From NCBI RefSeq assembly GCF_011320225.1, contig NZ_JAAOEN010000003.1, positions 496,001 to 560,000 on the forward strand: a stretch of DNA of 64,000 nucleotides. Reading direction: 5' to 3'. The notes below the pieces were generated by a model. The model was not told the origin of the DNA, made no database searches, and was given only the letters and a program-made list of their open reading frames with translations. The DNA is from Phytoactinopolyspora limicola. GTDB taxonomy: Bacteria > Actinomycetota > Actinomycetes > Jiangellales > Jiangellaceae. The stretch's first letter is position 1. Every line of letters begins with the position of its first letter. A program made the translations under genes and the position numbers. Below are positions 8,923 to 16,798 of this stretch, piece after piece.

Positions 8923-9185
8923 GCATCATCGCAGGTCAGAGGACGGTTCTTAGGAGCCGTCTTCTTTGCTTTTCTCTCCTTCCTCGGCTGGGGCAGCGAA
9001 AAGGCATCGAACGTACCCCGTATCCGGTTTGCCGCCTCACCGGACGTGTGCGTGAACAGGTTGAGCATCGTCGTCGCCTGCTCGCGACCCACGACGCTCT
9101 GCACGTCGTTGACCGGAACACCATCCGAGACGAGCCAGGTGGCGTACGAATGGCGGAGATCATGAAACGAAGCGCCGGAACGACT
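8901..9185 (-). pseudogene. Tyrosine recombinase (phage-type integrase), C-terminal fragment
   Basis: The readable part begins about 9176 with GASFHDLRHSYATWLVSDG and continues VPVNDVQSVVGREQATTMLN, then LFTHTSGEAANRIRGTFDAF. This is the catalytic end of a tyrosine integrase, with box-II HDLRH present. The catalytic Tyr expected in the N-x-Y-T-H position is Phe (LNLFTHT). The N-terminal two thirds are gone, and sequence upstream is unrelated. It reads toward, and ends beside, the tRNA-Asp fragment, consistent with the residue of an excised or decayed element. Confidence 0.85.
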
Positions 9186-9201
9186 TCGACTACCAAGACA
9201 G

Positions 9202-9230
9202 TTGCCCCACCACATAGCCGCGTTTACCAT
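9202..9230 (+). promoter_or_regulatory. Promoter of the RelBE-type module, leaderless
   Basis: TTGCCC (9202-9207), a 17-bp spacer and TACCAT (9225-9230) form a well-spaced -35/-10 pair. The antitoxin ATG at 9238 falls at the expected transcription start, so the mRNA is probably leaderless. The near-palindrome GTTTACCATGTTAAAC overlaps the -10 and start region and is a candidate operator for antitoxin autoregulation. Confidence 0.55.
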
Positions 9231-9237
9231 GTTAAAC

Positions 9238-9510
9238 ATGAGTACACACAGTCTACGCGACCTGCGCAGCCACCTGGGCTCCGTCGTACGGGAAGTCGCC
9301 ACATCCGGCGAAGAAGCCATCATCACTGACAGCGGCACTGAAATTGCCGTCATCGTCTCGATGGCCGACTATGAACGCCTGCACGAACACGCTGACGTTG
9401 CCGACGCCCTACGCCTCAGGCACATACGCACCCAAGGCTTTGCCTCCGTACCCTTGTCCGACATGATGGAGGCCCTCGGCGTCAGCGCCGACGAGGTCCT
9501 CGCGTCGTGA
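9238..9510 (+). CDS. Phd/RelB-type antitoxin
   Basis: Protein of 90 aa. The N-terminal DNA-binding fold is typical of the Phd/YefM antitoxins: STHSLRDLRSHLGSVVREVA, then the beta-hairpin IITDSGTEIAVIVSMADYER. The C-terminal tail should wrap the toxin. The stop overlaps the GTG start of the toxin (GTGA). An in-frame ATG three codons upstream is an alternative start, but promoter placement favours 9238. The module lies directly beyond the integrase relic, so it probably arrived with the lost element. Confidence 0.92.
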   Translation: MSTHSLRDLRSHLGSVVREVATSGEEAIITDSGTEIAVIVSMADYERLHEHADVADALRLRHIRTQGFASVPLSDMMEALGVSADEVLAS

Positions 9511-9758
9511 AGATACAGTTCCACCCCGATGTCCTCAAACAGCTCCAACGCCTCCCACGTGATGCCTTCAAAACCGCCCTCTTAAAGATCATCGATCTGA
9601 CAACTGAATCACGCCCCCACGGCGCCAAGAAGCTTGCTGGAAGCGACCACGACTGGCGCATCCGCTTCGGCCAGTACCGCATCGTCTACGAGATCAACGA
9701 CGCCGACCAGACCATCACCATATTCACCGTCGCAAAACGCAGCGAAGCATACCGCTAA
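9507..9758 (+). CDS. RelE/ParE-superfamily toxin
   Basis: Protein of 83 aa. MKIQFHPDVLKQLQRLP and HDWRIRFGQYRIVYEINDA are hallmarks of RelE/YafQ-like mRNA interferases. The late KRSEAYR carries the Arg/Tyr residues that sit in the active site of RelE relatives. The GTG start overlaps the antitoxin stop. It likely cleaves mRNA on the ribosome, but ParE-like gyrase targeting cannot be excluded from the sequence. Confidence 0.92.
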   Translation: MKIQFHPDVLKQLQRLPRDAFKTALLKIIDLTTESRPHGAKKLAGSDHDWRIRFGQYRIVYEINDADQTITIFTVAKRSEAYR

Positions 9759-9841
9759 CCCTGGCAATTCATAACTCTAGCCACACCTTCAAGCATACGA
9801 CCAGATTGCATACAACCAAGATTTAGGGGCACGTCCATGGA

Positions 9842-9997
9842 ATGGACTTCAGTGGCCTCGGCACCTTCCTCATTGGATTACTAATCGGCGGTAGCGCGGG
9901 TGCCTCAATTTCCTGGAAGGTCGCCATGCGAAGTACGCGCCAAAGCAACGAACCGGCGACAGGGCTCAACAAACTCGGGTCGGCCTCGATCAAATAA
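9842..9997 (+). CDS. Small predicted membrane protein, 51 aa
   Basis: A short frame from ATG 9842 to TAA 9997 encodes one hydrophobic segment, FSGLGTFLIGLLIGGSAGAS, followed by SWKVAMRSTRQSN and a polar tail. It uses AT-richer codons than its neighbours (TTA, CTA, ATT, AAA), like the adjoining toxin pair. A weak AGGGGC lies about 12 bases upstream. Small proteins of this form occur in actinomycete accessory regions, but I cannot assign a function. Confidence 0.5.
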   Translation: MDFSGLGTFLIGLLIGGSAGASISWKVAMRSTRQSNEPATGLNKLGSASIK

Positions 9998-10233
9998 CGA
10001 GGAAGAAGCGGTGAGTGGCCGACAAACCCGGAAGGGTGGCCAAGGTTCCTAGCAAATTCAGGTAGCAGGGGATCTTGTCGTCACACATGGTGTCACCGAA
10101 GCCCGGCGACTGGCGACCCCATGGCCGGTATCGGTTCCGTCGACGCGTTATTTACCGACCTCCTCGGATGCAGGGCAGCGACGCCCGGTGCCCCAGAGCC
10201 GCCCTTCCATTCCCGTGGTCGGGCGGCGGGACG
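9998..10233. other. Intergenic, nothing recognised
   Basis: No reading frame with family resemblance was found between the small membrane protein and the end of the aldolase-like gene. Just before the small protein, around 9793-9825, two near-identical direct repeats of about 16 bases (GCATACGACCAGATT and GCATACAACCAAGATT) occur in tandem. Confidence 0.4.
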
Positions 10234-11484
10234 TCAAAAGTATGTGCTGACGGCATCAACCACGGCGTACCCGTCGTTCACCACCGGGATCGCGCGCCAC
10301 TTGTCGAACGTCGTGCAGGGGTGCGAGATACCGAGCGCCACAAGGTCCCCCACGCTTAGCAGGCCGGTCTCCGGGACGTGGACGAAGCCGTGCTGATCGT
10401 TGAACCGCAGCAGCGTCACCCCCGGTAATTCTTCGACCCGATCACCTCGCCAGCGTCCGAGCACCACGGGATTCCCCGCGTCATTGGAGATATCGCGCCG
10501 CCCCGCGTCGATGATCGCCAGCCCGTCTTCGGGGATGGACAACACCCGCGTCCACACCTCCATGGCTGGGAGCAGGTCAGGCGGGTCGCCGGCCAGCGGC
10601 GAGTTCGCCTGGTACAGGGCGTGATCATGGGTGACGTAGCAGCCGGACCGGATGACCACGTCGGCCGGGCAGCCGCGAAACGGCACGAGCTCCTCCACCA
10701 CCAGGTCGAAGAACATACTCCCCCCAGCGGAGAGCACCATGTTCCGGTCGTCGGGAAACGCCCCGCCGGCGGCGAGTACCTCGGCGGTTTGCCGAATTTC
10801 CCCTAGGAATGCTGTTACCGCCGCGAGTCCGTCTGAATCTCGCCGGTCGGCGACCGCACCCTCGAAGCCGGCTACCCCGGCGAGGGTCAGTTCAGGGGCT
10901 TGTGCGATGGCATGCCCGACGTCGACGGCGGACTCGACACCCCGCGCCCCGGCCCGCCCGGCCTGCGCCCCGATCTCGACCAGCACGGGCAGAGACGGTG
11001 CGTCCGGCACGTCACGCAGGATCTTCCTCATCAACTCCACGGCCGCGGCCGAGTCAGCGAACACGAGCACGTCCGTCTCCGGCTCGTCGCGCATCGCCTC
11101 GGCGATCCAGCGCAGCCCGACCGGATCCAGGCATTGGTTGGCCACCATGATCCGGCGCACACCGAAGCTGTGCACCACCTGGGCCTGCCACGTCGTGGCC
11201 ACCGTGATCCCCCACGCGCCGTGCTCGAGTTGCCGGGTGATCAGCTCTGGTGACATCGCCGTTTTTCCGTGCGGGGCGTGCAAGACACCATTCTCGGCGC
11301 AGTATGCCCGCATCCGATCGAGGTTGTGCGTCAGCGCTGACTCTTTGAGCGCCGCGATCGGAGTCGAGAAGTCGGCCTGCAACTGCCAGCCGGCGGCGCC
11401 GATGTCCCGGGCGGGGCGGCCATCCGAATGCGGAGGGAAACCCTTGTACCGGTGATCCACCGGCCAGTCCGCGCTTGCGCTCAT
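10234..11484 (-). CDS. D-threonine aldolase / D-serine dehydratase-like PLP enzyme
   Basis: Fold-type III PLP enzyme of 416 aa (alanine-racemase N-terminal barrel plus D-Ser dehydratase-like C-terminal domain). The PLP lysine is in [12 protein letters not shown] (Lys74). The metal-binding signature H-P-C near the end ([12 protein letters not shown]) is intact, as is the conserved GSMFFD. It should cleave or deaminate beta-hydroxy D-amino acids. It overlaps a 44-codon gene upstream by ATGA. The scrap of a D-aminoacylase gene just beyond that gene suggests a former D-amino-acid catabolic operon. The start MSASADW is fixed by the overlap. Confidence 0.9.
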   Translation of the reverse strand: MSASADWPVDHRYKGFPPHSDGRPARDIGAAGWQLQADFSTPIAALKESALTHNLDRMRAYCAENGVLHAPHGKTAMSPELITRQLEHGAWGITVATTWQAQVVHSFGVRRIMVANQCLDPVGLRWIAEAMRDEPETDVLVFADSAAAVELMRKILRDVPDAPSLPVLVEIGAQAGRAGARGVESAVDVGHAIAQAPELTLAGVAGFEGAVADRRDSDGLAAVTAFLGEIRQTAEVLAAGGAFPDDRNMVLSAGGSMFFDLVVEELVPFRGCPADVVIRSGCYVTHDHALYQANSPLAGDPPDLLPAMEVWTRVLSIPEDGLAIIDAGRRDISNDAGNPVVLGRWRGDRVEELPGVTLLRFNDQHGFVHVPETGLLSVGDLVALGISHPCTTFDKWRAIPVVNDGYAVVDAVSTYF

Positions 11485-11615
11485 GACGGCTTGACGGCGA
11501 CGCCGTCGATGTCGACCAGGACGTTCTTCGGGTCCGAACCCACGGTGATGCGACCGTCGATTCCCTCCGGTGCACCAGGCTCCGGCAGTTGGCCCCTGAC
11601 TATGTAGTCGGTCAC
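11481..11615 (-). CDS. Small protein of unknown function, coupled to the aldolase gene
   Basis: A 44-codon frame starts at GTG 11615 with AAAGGA upstream and stops in the ATGA overlap with the aldolase gene. The product reads (M)[18 protein letters not shown] through [20 protein letters not shown] to VKPS. It is acidic, with no membrane segment or cysteine. It could be a real coupled micro-gene of D-amino-acid operons or the residue of a larger gene. I do not recognise the family. Confidence 0.5.
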   Translation of the reverse strand: MTDYIVRGQLPEPGAPEGIDGRITVGSDPKNVLVDIDGVAVKPS

Positions 11616-11642
11616 TTGTGTCCTTTCCATCAGATCGGTTGA

Positions 11643-11830
11643 TCAATCCCCCGGGGCCAGCGCCCGGCCGGCCAGGGTGGAGGTGAGCTCCCCCGCGCAC
11701 AGGACACGCACGCCGTTCACCCAGACGTCGTCGACGCCGGTGGCGAGGTGGCGCGGATCGTCGTAGGTCGCCGCGTCGCCAACCGTGTCCGGGTCGACGA
11801 CGATCAGGGCGGCGGCGAATCGGCCGGAGG
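11643..11830 (-). pseudogene. D-aminoacylase / N-acyl-D-amino-acid deacylase, C-terminal scrap
   Basis: The frame ending at the TGA 11645-11643 reads [20 protein letters not shown], then [17 protein letters not shown] and GRALAPGD. This is the closing beta-sandwich of amidohydrolase-type D-aminoacylases, which normally end D-P-T-V-x-D-x-A-T-Y-x-x-P then V-x-V-N-G. Only about 60 of some 500 residues remain. At its upstream edge it joins, in a different frame, to an ABC-ATPase fragment within a GCC/CGC-rich stretch. Confidence 0.8.
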
Positions 11831-11985
11831 TGGCGCCGATCCAACTCAGTGAGATCGACGCCGTCGAAGGCCACCGAGCCCGATGTCGGCTCGATCAGCC
11901 GCAGCAACAACCGGCCGGTGGTGCTCTTCCCACGCCCGCGCTCCGGAGGCCGGTCACCTGAAGGAGCACATCAGCATTCACAGGC
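11805..11985 (-). pseudogene. Oligopeptide-type ABC transporter ATPase, N-terminal scraps
   Basis: The minus strand contains a start-like [11 protein letters not shown] (about 11985-11950), then in a shifted frame a degraded Walker A ([18 protein letters not shown]) followed by [12 protein letters not shown] and LRPIRRR. This is the pattern of Dpp/Opp ATPases, but about 30 residues before Walker A and everything after the Q-loop region are gone. The 3' edge fuses directly to the D-aminoacylase scrap. It is non-functional. Confidence 0.7.
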
Positions 11986-12317
11986 AGTGACAACCAGGGC
12001 AGCGGCCCCGGGGAGGCCGAGTGATCGAGTGAGGGCAGTCGTCCGACGCAATTCGTGCCTCAGATACATGAGACGTTCACACCCTTCTCCTTCTGCTAGA
12101 TGTGCGAAACGGATAGTCGAGAGGCGTGGCCAGGCGCGTGGGCGGCAAACCGCCTTCTCACGCCTTCGGCTCGGTTGCCGTCACGTGTGGGAGAAGCAAG
12201 CGGAACCCGGCCAGTACTCAAAGGTACTATCTTTGATCCGCCAAAGAAAGCACCATTCAGGAACCACATGGATAGCGCCGTCGCTCAACTGTTATCTCGC
12301 GTTTACTGCGCCGAGAG

Positions 12318-12533
12318 TTGGCGCGGGCCATGGTTAGGTTTCGCTGGCCTGGTGGTACGCAGGAACTCGAGCACCATATATCTGGAGTCCGATCCAGTGC
12401 CCGCCAACTCAGCGCCGTGCGCGAAGAGAGATACATCATCCTCGACAGCACAACCATGGACCCTTCTATCCGCAACATCGCAGGCATTGAGGAACTCGCC
12501 ACCGGATTACGAGAGTTGGACGTCGCCCGATGA
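12318..12533 (+). CDS. Hypothetical short protein, possible relic
   Basis: A frame opening shortly before 12318 (TTG) with an internal ATG at 12330 encodes about 70 aa: MVRFRWPGGTQELEHHISGV, then RQLSAVREERYIILDSTTMD and IRNIAGIEELATGLRELDV. Third-position GC is moderately high in the second half, which supports coding. The end overlaps the convergent MFS gene by 27 bases. No family is recognised. The DNA before it, 11990-12317, is comparatively AT-rich and contains no gene I can name. Confidence 0.35.
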   Translation: MARAMVRFRWPGGTQELEHHISGVRSSARQLSAVREERYIILDSTTMDPSIRNIAGIEELATGLRELDVAR

Positions 12534-13913
12534 CCCAGCCGACGCGCAGGCGACCAGCCGGCGAACTGTCCAAGCAAGGGACGCCGCCGCCAGCGCGGTG
12601 AGCGTTAGTGCGATCGCGGCGGCCTCGTATCCGGCGCCGCCGGCGATGGCTCGGCCAACCATCGCCGCGGTGAGAGTGGATAACGTGGCGGTAGCGATCG
12701 CCTCGATCAGGATCTCCAAAGCGGCCGCTTTCGCGGGAGAGACGTCGTCGACCTCTTGAGGTATATCGACGATGTGGTTGATCGTGTCGAGGTAGGTGAG
12801 TCCCATCCCGACACTGGCCAGTGTCCACCCGAACAGGACGATCTGCACGGGAACGGTAATTCCGTCGACGAGTAGGACGGCGACCGTCGCGGCCATCCCA
12901 GCGACAAGGAAGCACGCACCAAGGGTCGAGCGACGCACGTAGGTCCGGGCCGCCTGAGCCGGCCACTTCGCCACCGCCAGGCCGGCGAAAGCCCAGCCGA
13001 GACCACCACCTGCCAGGACCACACCGACGTCGCGGGACGTGCCGTGGAGCAGGTCGTGAACGATGATCGCGATGATCGCTCCGGCTCCGAAGTACGCGGC
13101 GGTCAGCAGACCCATCGTCGCGAGAGCCGCAGGGCGACCCGGGCGCGCGGTCAGGGTCCCGTGGGGCAGCAGGCGTCGCGCGGCGAACAACGTCGTGGCT
13201 ATACCCACCCCGCCCACGGCGAAAGCAACTCCCGTCGGCAACGTCCGCAACCCGACCAGGGACACCAAGGCCACACCGCCGGTCAGCATAAAAGCGGACC
13301 CGATCGCGAGGCGCTCCTGCCCTCCGGGATTCAGAGTTCCTCTTAGCTGGCGGGCGATAACAACCCGCGCGACCACGAGCAACGGAAGGTAGAGCACCAA
13401 CGCCCACCGCCAGCTCAGCGCCGACGCCACCCACGCCGCGTACGTGGGGCCGACGAACGAGGTGATGATCCACATCACGTTGTATCCGGCGAGCACGGCG
13501 CGCCGCCATCCGGCAGGAAGCACCGTGACGATCGCGGCCAGCGACACCGATGCCAGCGCACCGGCCGCGAGTCCGGAACAGGCCCGGCCGAGGACGAAGA
13601 CACCCACGGACGGGGCTAAGGCGGCGATCACACCACCGGCCACGCTGAGCAACGTCAGGTTTAGCAACAGCCGGTCCACCGCGAAGCGCTGGAGTAGATA
13701 CGGGCCGAGCGGCAGCGTCACGAACATCGCGATCTCGGCCGCGCCAGTCATGACGCCGTAGAACTCATGTGCGTCAAGATCGGCGCCGACGAGGGGAATC
13801 ACCGTACGCAGCAGAAACGTCTGCATCCCCGCAACGAACTCCACCGTCAGCAGGGCCCCAGCCAGGAGGCCGTACCTGACGGCTCGCCCCTCCCCCACAC
13901 GCTGCCCAGTCAT
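12507..13913 (-). CDS. MFS transporter, multidrug-efflux-like
   Basis: Permease of 468 aa with about 12-14 hydrophobic segments. The loop 2-3 signature is weak (GPYLLQRFAVDRLLLN), while the motif-C-like region LVLGRACSGLAAGALA and SFVGPTYAAWVASALSWRWA fit drug-exporter MFS proteins. The 3' end overlaps the short frame on the opposite strand. Upstream is a gap of about 100 bp before the metallo-hydrolase gene, both on the minus strand, so it may be cotranscribed with that gene. Substrate unknown. Confidence 0.88.
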   Translation of the reverse strand: MTGQRVGEGRAVRYGLLAGALLTVEFVAGMQTFLLRTVIPLVGADLDAHEFYGVMTGAAEIAMFVTLPLGPYLLQRFAVDRLLLNLTLLSVAGGVIAALAPSVGVFVLGRACSGLAAGALASVSLAAIVTVLPAGWRRAVLAGYNVMWIITSFVGPTYAAWVASALSWRWALVLYLPLLVVARVVIARQLRGTLNPGGQERLAIGSAFMLTGGVALVSLVGLRTLPTGVAFAVGGVGIATTLFAARRLLPHGTLTARPGRPAALATMGLLTAAYFGAGAIIAIIVHDLLHGTSRDVGVVLAGGGLGWAFAGLAVAKWPAQAARTYVRRSTLGACFLVAGMAATVAVLLVDGITVPVQIVLFGWTLASVGMGLTYLDTINHIVDIPQEVDDVSPAKAAALEILIEAIATATLSTLTAAMVGRAIAGGAGYEAAAIALTLTALAAASLAWTVRRLVACASAGSSGDVQLS

Positions 13914-14020
13914 GGCTGACGCTCCGCCGTGCGCGCTCCCAACTCGAGTCCCTGCGTCGGGCCGCAGAATGCGACCACCCTAGTGGGTCGCACCGACCAC
14001 CGTCATCCCACGGCGGATCC

Positions 14021-14854
14021 TTATCCGGGCGTACCGTTGCGCTCTGTTCTCTGGGCGAGGCGCTGGAGTTGTCCCTCGTGCACGTCGCTCACCCATTCCC
14101 AGCCAGGTTTGGCCGATGGGCCGATCCGCGGGTCATCCGGAGCACCGGCATCGGCGTCGTTGAGGGCTTGCACGTAAACCCGGTCCTGGTCGATCCGGGT
14201 GCGTAGCTGACTGGCGCCGCCGACGGATCCGTGCCCGGGGACGAGCACATCGACGTTGCCCGCCACCCCCTCGAATAGCCGCAACGCGGCGAGGTAGTCA
14301 CCGATCGGATCAGTGGCGTCCAGGTCGAGCATCGGGACCAGGACGTCGGAGAGCATGTCGCCGGCGACGAGAACCCCGGACTCTTCGATCAGCAGTGCCG
14401 CATGGCCCGGAGCATGGGCCTGATGCTCGATGATCTGGACGTCGGGGCCGTCCCAAGGAATCCGCGTCGTTTCGGCGGGCAGGCCGGTGATCAGGCCCAG
14501 CAGGTCCAGCGGTACCTGCTCGGCATCTGGCGGTAGGTGATCGGCGATCTGATCCTTCCATTGTGGGTCCGACCGATAAGTTCGGACCGTGTCCGCACAG
14601 CGGGCCGTGCCGTAACGCGGCGCCGAGCCGAGCTCGGCGTGCCAGAGCAGGTGGTCCCAATCCGGATGGGTCGAGAAGCCCACCACAACGGTCTGCCCCA
14701 TATCGGCGAGGTCATTCACAAGGCAGGTCATTTCGTGGCCCTGCACCCCGGGGTCGACGAGCAACACCCCGGCCCGACCCTGCACAACAACGGCGTTGCT
14801 CTGCACGAACTCGCTCTGGTGGATCAGCACGCCCTCCGCGACCTGCCTCAGCAT
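14021..14854 (-). CDS. Metallo-beta-lactamase-fold hydrolase
   Basis: Protein of 277 aa. The first metal motif reads STHPDWDHLLW (His63, Asp67, His68, a HxxxDH variant), with later ligands in HQAHAPGHAALLI, VLVAGDMLSD and VLVPGHGSVG. This fits a glyoxalase-II or lactonase-like member rather than a true beta-lactamase, as there is no signal peptide. The start at 14854 is preceded by GGAGGG. It is transcribed divergently from an HxlR regulator through a short shared control region. Confidence 0.9.
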   Translation of the reverse strand: MLRQVAEGVLIHQSEFVQSNAVVVQGRAGVLLVDPGVQGHEMTCLVNDLADMGQTVVVGFSTHPDWDHLLWHAELGSAPRYGTARCADTVRTYRSDPQWKDQIADHLPPDAEQVPLDLLGLITGLPAETTRIPWDGPDVQIIEHQAHAPGHAALLIEESGVLVAGDMLSDVLVPMLDLDATDPIGDYLAALRLFEGVAGNVDVLVPGHGSVGGASQLRTRIDQDRVYVQALNDADAGAPDDPRIGPSAKPGWEWVSDVHEGQLQRLAQRTERNGTPG

Positions 14855-14874
14855 GACGACCCTCCGCTTGTAGT

Positions 14875-14923
14875 TTGCAATCGCTTGGCCAGGACGGTAA
14901 CACCTGGCGATGGTAGATTGCAA
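14875..14923. promoter_or_regulatory. Divergent promoter and inverted-repeat operator between hydrolase and hxlR-type gene
   Basis: TTGCAATC (14875-14882) and its inverse GATTGCAA (14916-14923) form an 8-bp inverted repeat 33 bases apart. Each TTGCAA can serve as a -35 element: on the plus strand with TAACAC 17 bases on (14898-14903), on the minus strand with TACCGT 18 bases on. The half-sites therefore overlap both promoters, as expected for an HxlR dimer controlling both genes. Confidence 0.6.
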
Positions 14924-14928
14924 GCACT

Positions 14929-15384
14929 ATGAGCGCAGCGTTCCAACCACGGTCGGGGTGCCCGATCAACGCGGCGGTCGAGGTATTCGGCGATCGCTGG
15001 ACCTTGATCGTGCTCCGCGACATCATCTTCGGAGGCAAGCGATACTTCCGGCAGCTACAGGCCGACTCAGACGAGGGGATCGCGTCAAACATCCTTGCCG
15101 ACCGGCTCAAGCGACTCGTCGAGTCAGGACTCCTCACCCGTGAGGACACCCGCTCCGGCCAGCGGGCACGCTACAGCCTGACCGAACCCGCGATCCAACT
15201 CGTACCCGTGTTCGCACAACTCGGCAGCTGGGGGGCCCGCCACCGGCCCACGGACCCGGCACTTGGGGCGGCCGCCGAGCAGCTGGAACAAGGCGGCCCC
15301 GCGCTGTGGCAAGAGATCATGTCCGAACTTCGCCGCTCGCACCTCGACGCCGACGCCGACGCTGACGCCGACGTCCCAGCGTGA
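14929..15384 (+). CDS. HxlR-family transcriptional regulator
   Basis: Winged-helix regulator of 151 aa. CPINAAVEVFGDRWTLIVLR is the HxlR signature (Cys11 region, then the G-D-R-W-T-L-I motif). It continues FRQLQADSDEGIASNILADR, LKRLVESGLLTRE and RYSLTEPA, the recognition helix and wing. The tail is a repetitive Asp-Ala run encoded by GACGCC-type repeats. The conserved N-terminal Cys may sense oxidants or aldehydes. It faces the metallo-hydrolase gene, its likely target. Its stop codon directly abuts that of the convergent HEAT-like gene. Confidence 0.93.
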   Translation: MSAAFQPRSGCPINAAVEVFGDRWTLIVLRDIIFGGKRYFRQLQADSDEGIASNILADRLKRLVESGLLTREDTRSGQRARYSLTEPAIQLVPVFAQLGSWGARHRPTDPALGAAAEQLEQGGPALWQEIMSELRRSHLDADADADADVPA

Positions 15385-16560
15385 TCAGGCGCCCCGGCCA
15401 TCCAGCCGCGCTTGTGCCTCGTCGCGGACCTCGTCGACCTCGAACTCGTCATTGGCGAGTTCCTGAAGTCGTGCGGCCACCACAGAGTCCAGCGATGCGA
15501 GGCGGGCTCCCTCGGCGCGCACGACCCCCTCGCAGTCCCACAGACACTCCGCTGCCCACTTGTCGGCGAATGCCGGGTCGGTTGCTGCCATCGCATGCAC
15601 CGCTCGGGCACGCGTATACGAGTAAGCCGAATGCACGTACACCTCATCGAGCTCCGGGAACGGCCCCGCCTCCGGCAACCGGCCAAGCGCCTCAACGAGG
15701 CTCGACATGGAGTAGTAGTCGGTCGCGACCGCCAACGCCTCGCGCAACGCCAGGGCGTCGACCGGCTCGGCGTGCGAGGCAAGCACAGCTGACGCGGCCG
15801 ACCCCCTACCGTCGTCGTGGCTGAGCCACGAGCGCGCCAACGGCAGGGCAATATCGGAAGGCAGCGCCGTGACGAATCGGAAGGCAGAGGCTCGAACACT
15901 CCCGGTCTCGTCGGCGGCCAAGACCCGCTCGACCACCTCCAGTGGTGATACATCGGCCCGGCGGGCGAGGACATGGAGGGCGAGGTGCCAGCCGGGGTTG
16001 TCGACGTCCCGCGCGGCGCGACGCAAAGCATCGACCTCCACTGGGTCGCGGGTCATCCGCAGCCGATTGATCACCGCTTTCGGGAACGGGCGATGCCAGG
16101 TAGCAGCGAGCAGGTCGTCGATCGGCGCATCGGCTGAGACCCGCGGCCCCGTCGTCGATCGCAACTCGACGACCGGAGTCCCGGCCATCTCGTCACCGGG
16201 TTGGTCGTCGTCCCGCTCGAGTGTGCTCAAGAGCTCGGCGGCCTCGACGGATCCTCGACGCGCCATCGCCTCGACGACGTCCCCAACGATCCACTGTTCG
16301 TCGCCCTCGCCCAGATCCGCCGCGAACGACGCCACCGGAACCGACAACCGAAGGGCGAGGGTGGCGTAGTAGTCGGAACGCGACTCCACCTGGCGATCCC
16401 ACCGAGGATCTCCTCGAGGATCTCCTCGCAAACAGGCCAGAAGCCACTGGTCGCCGTCGTCACTGGAAACCGCACCCAGCCATCCGGCACCACGACCTCG
16501 TTGCAACATGCCAAGAGGGGTGTCTGCCCCTGCTGGGTCGTCGATTTGTGGAAACTCCAT
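15385..16560 (-). CDS. HEAT-repeat-like protein of unknown function
   Basis: Acidic soluble protein of 391 aa rich in Ala, Leu, Asp and Glu. The C-terminal 200 residues show repeating helix pairs, for example WHLALHVLARRADVSPLEV, VRASAFRFVTALPSDIALPL, ASAVLASHAEPVDALALREA and RARAVHAMAATDPAFADKWA, like HEAT or ARM solenoids that mediate protein contacts. There is no enzyme motif, signal peptide or membrane segment. It faces away from the ATPase gene region and ends against the HxlR gene. No clear ribosome site precedes the ATG. Confidence 0.7.
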   Translation of the reverse strand: MEFPQIDDPAGADTPLGMLQRGRGAGWLGAVSSDDGDQWLLACLRGDPRGDPRWDRQVESRSDYYATLALRLSVPVASFAADLGEGDEQWIVGDVVEAMARRGSVEAAELLSTLERDDDQPGDEMAGTPVVELRSTTGPRVSADAPIDDLLAATWHRPFPKAVINRLRMTRDPVEVDALRRAARDVDNPGWHLALHVLARRADVSPLEVVERVLAADETGSVRASAFRFVTALPSDIALPLARSWLSHDDGRGSAASAVLASHAEPVDALALREALAVATDYYSMSSLVEALGRLPEAGPFPELDEVYVHSAYSYTRARAVHAMAATDPAFADKWAAECLWDCEGVVRAEGARLASLDSVVAARLQELANDEFEVDEVRDEAQARLDGRGA

Positions 16561-16798
16561 CGAGGAACAGCCTAGGTCCCGCTTGCCGTGCTTGACCTTC
16601 GAGCTTGGTCGGCATGTTCGTTTGGCACTCGTGCGTCATGAAAGGCCAGAACGCCACCAGGTCTGGCCGGTACTGGTGGTCCTGCCGTATGCCACCTTCA
16701 CCCAGGTGTCGCTGACTCCGATCCGTTCTAGGCCTTCGGCCCGGCCAGCTCCAAGACCCGCCGCTGAGCCGCGGAGAGCATGGACCGTCGAACCTCGG

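Noticed and set aside
15345-15378. GACGCC repeats at the end of the HxlR gene as a mobile or CRISPR-like repeat
   Set aside because: A short in-frame Asp-Ala codon run without spacers; simple-sequence slippage explains it.
16561-16798. Possible short gene between the HEAT-like and ATPase genes
   Set aside because: Frames here give no family match and no start signal; treated as intergenic.
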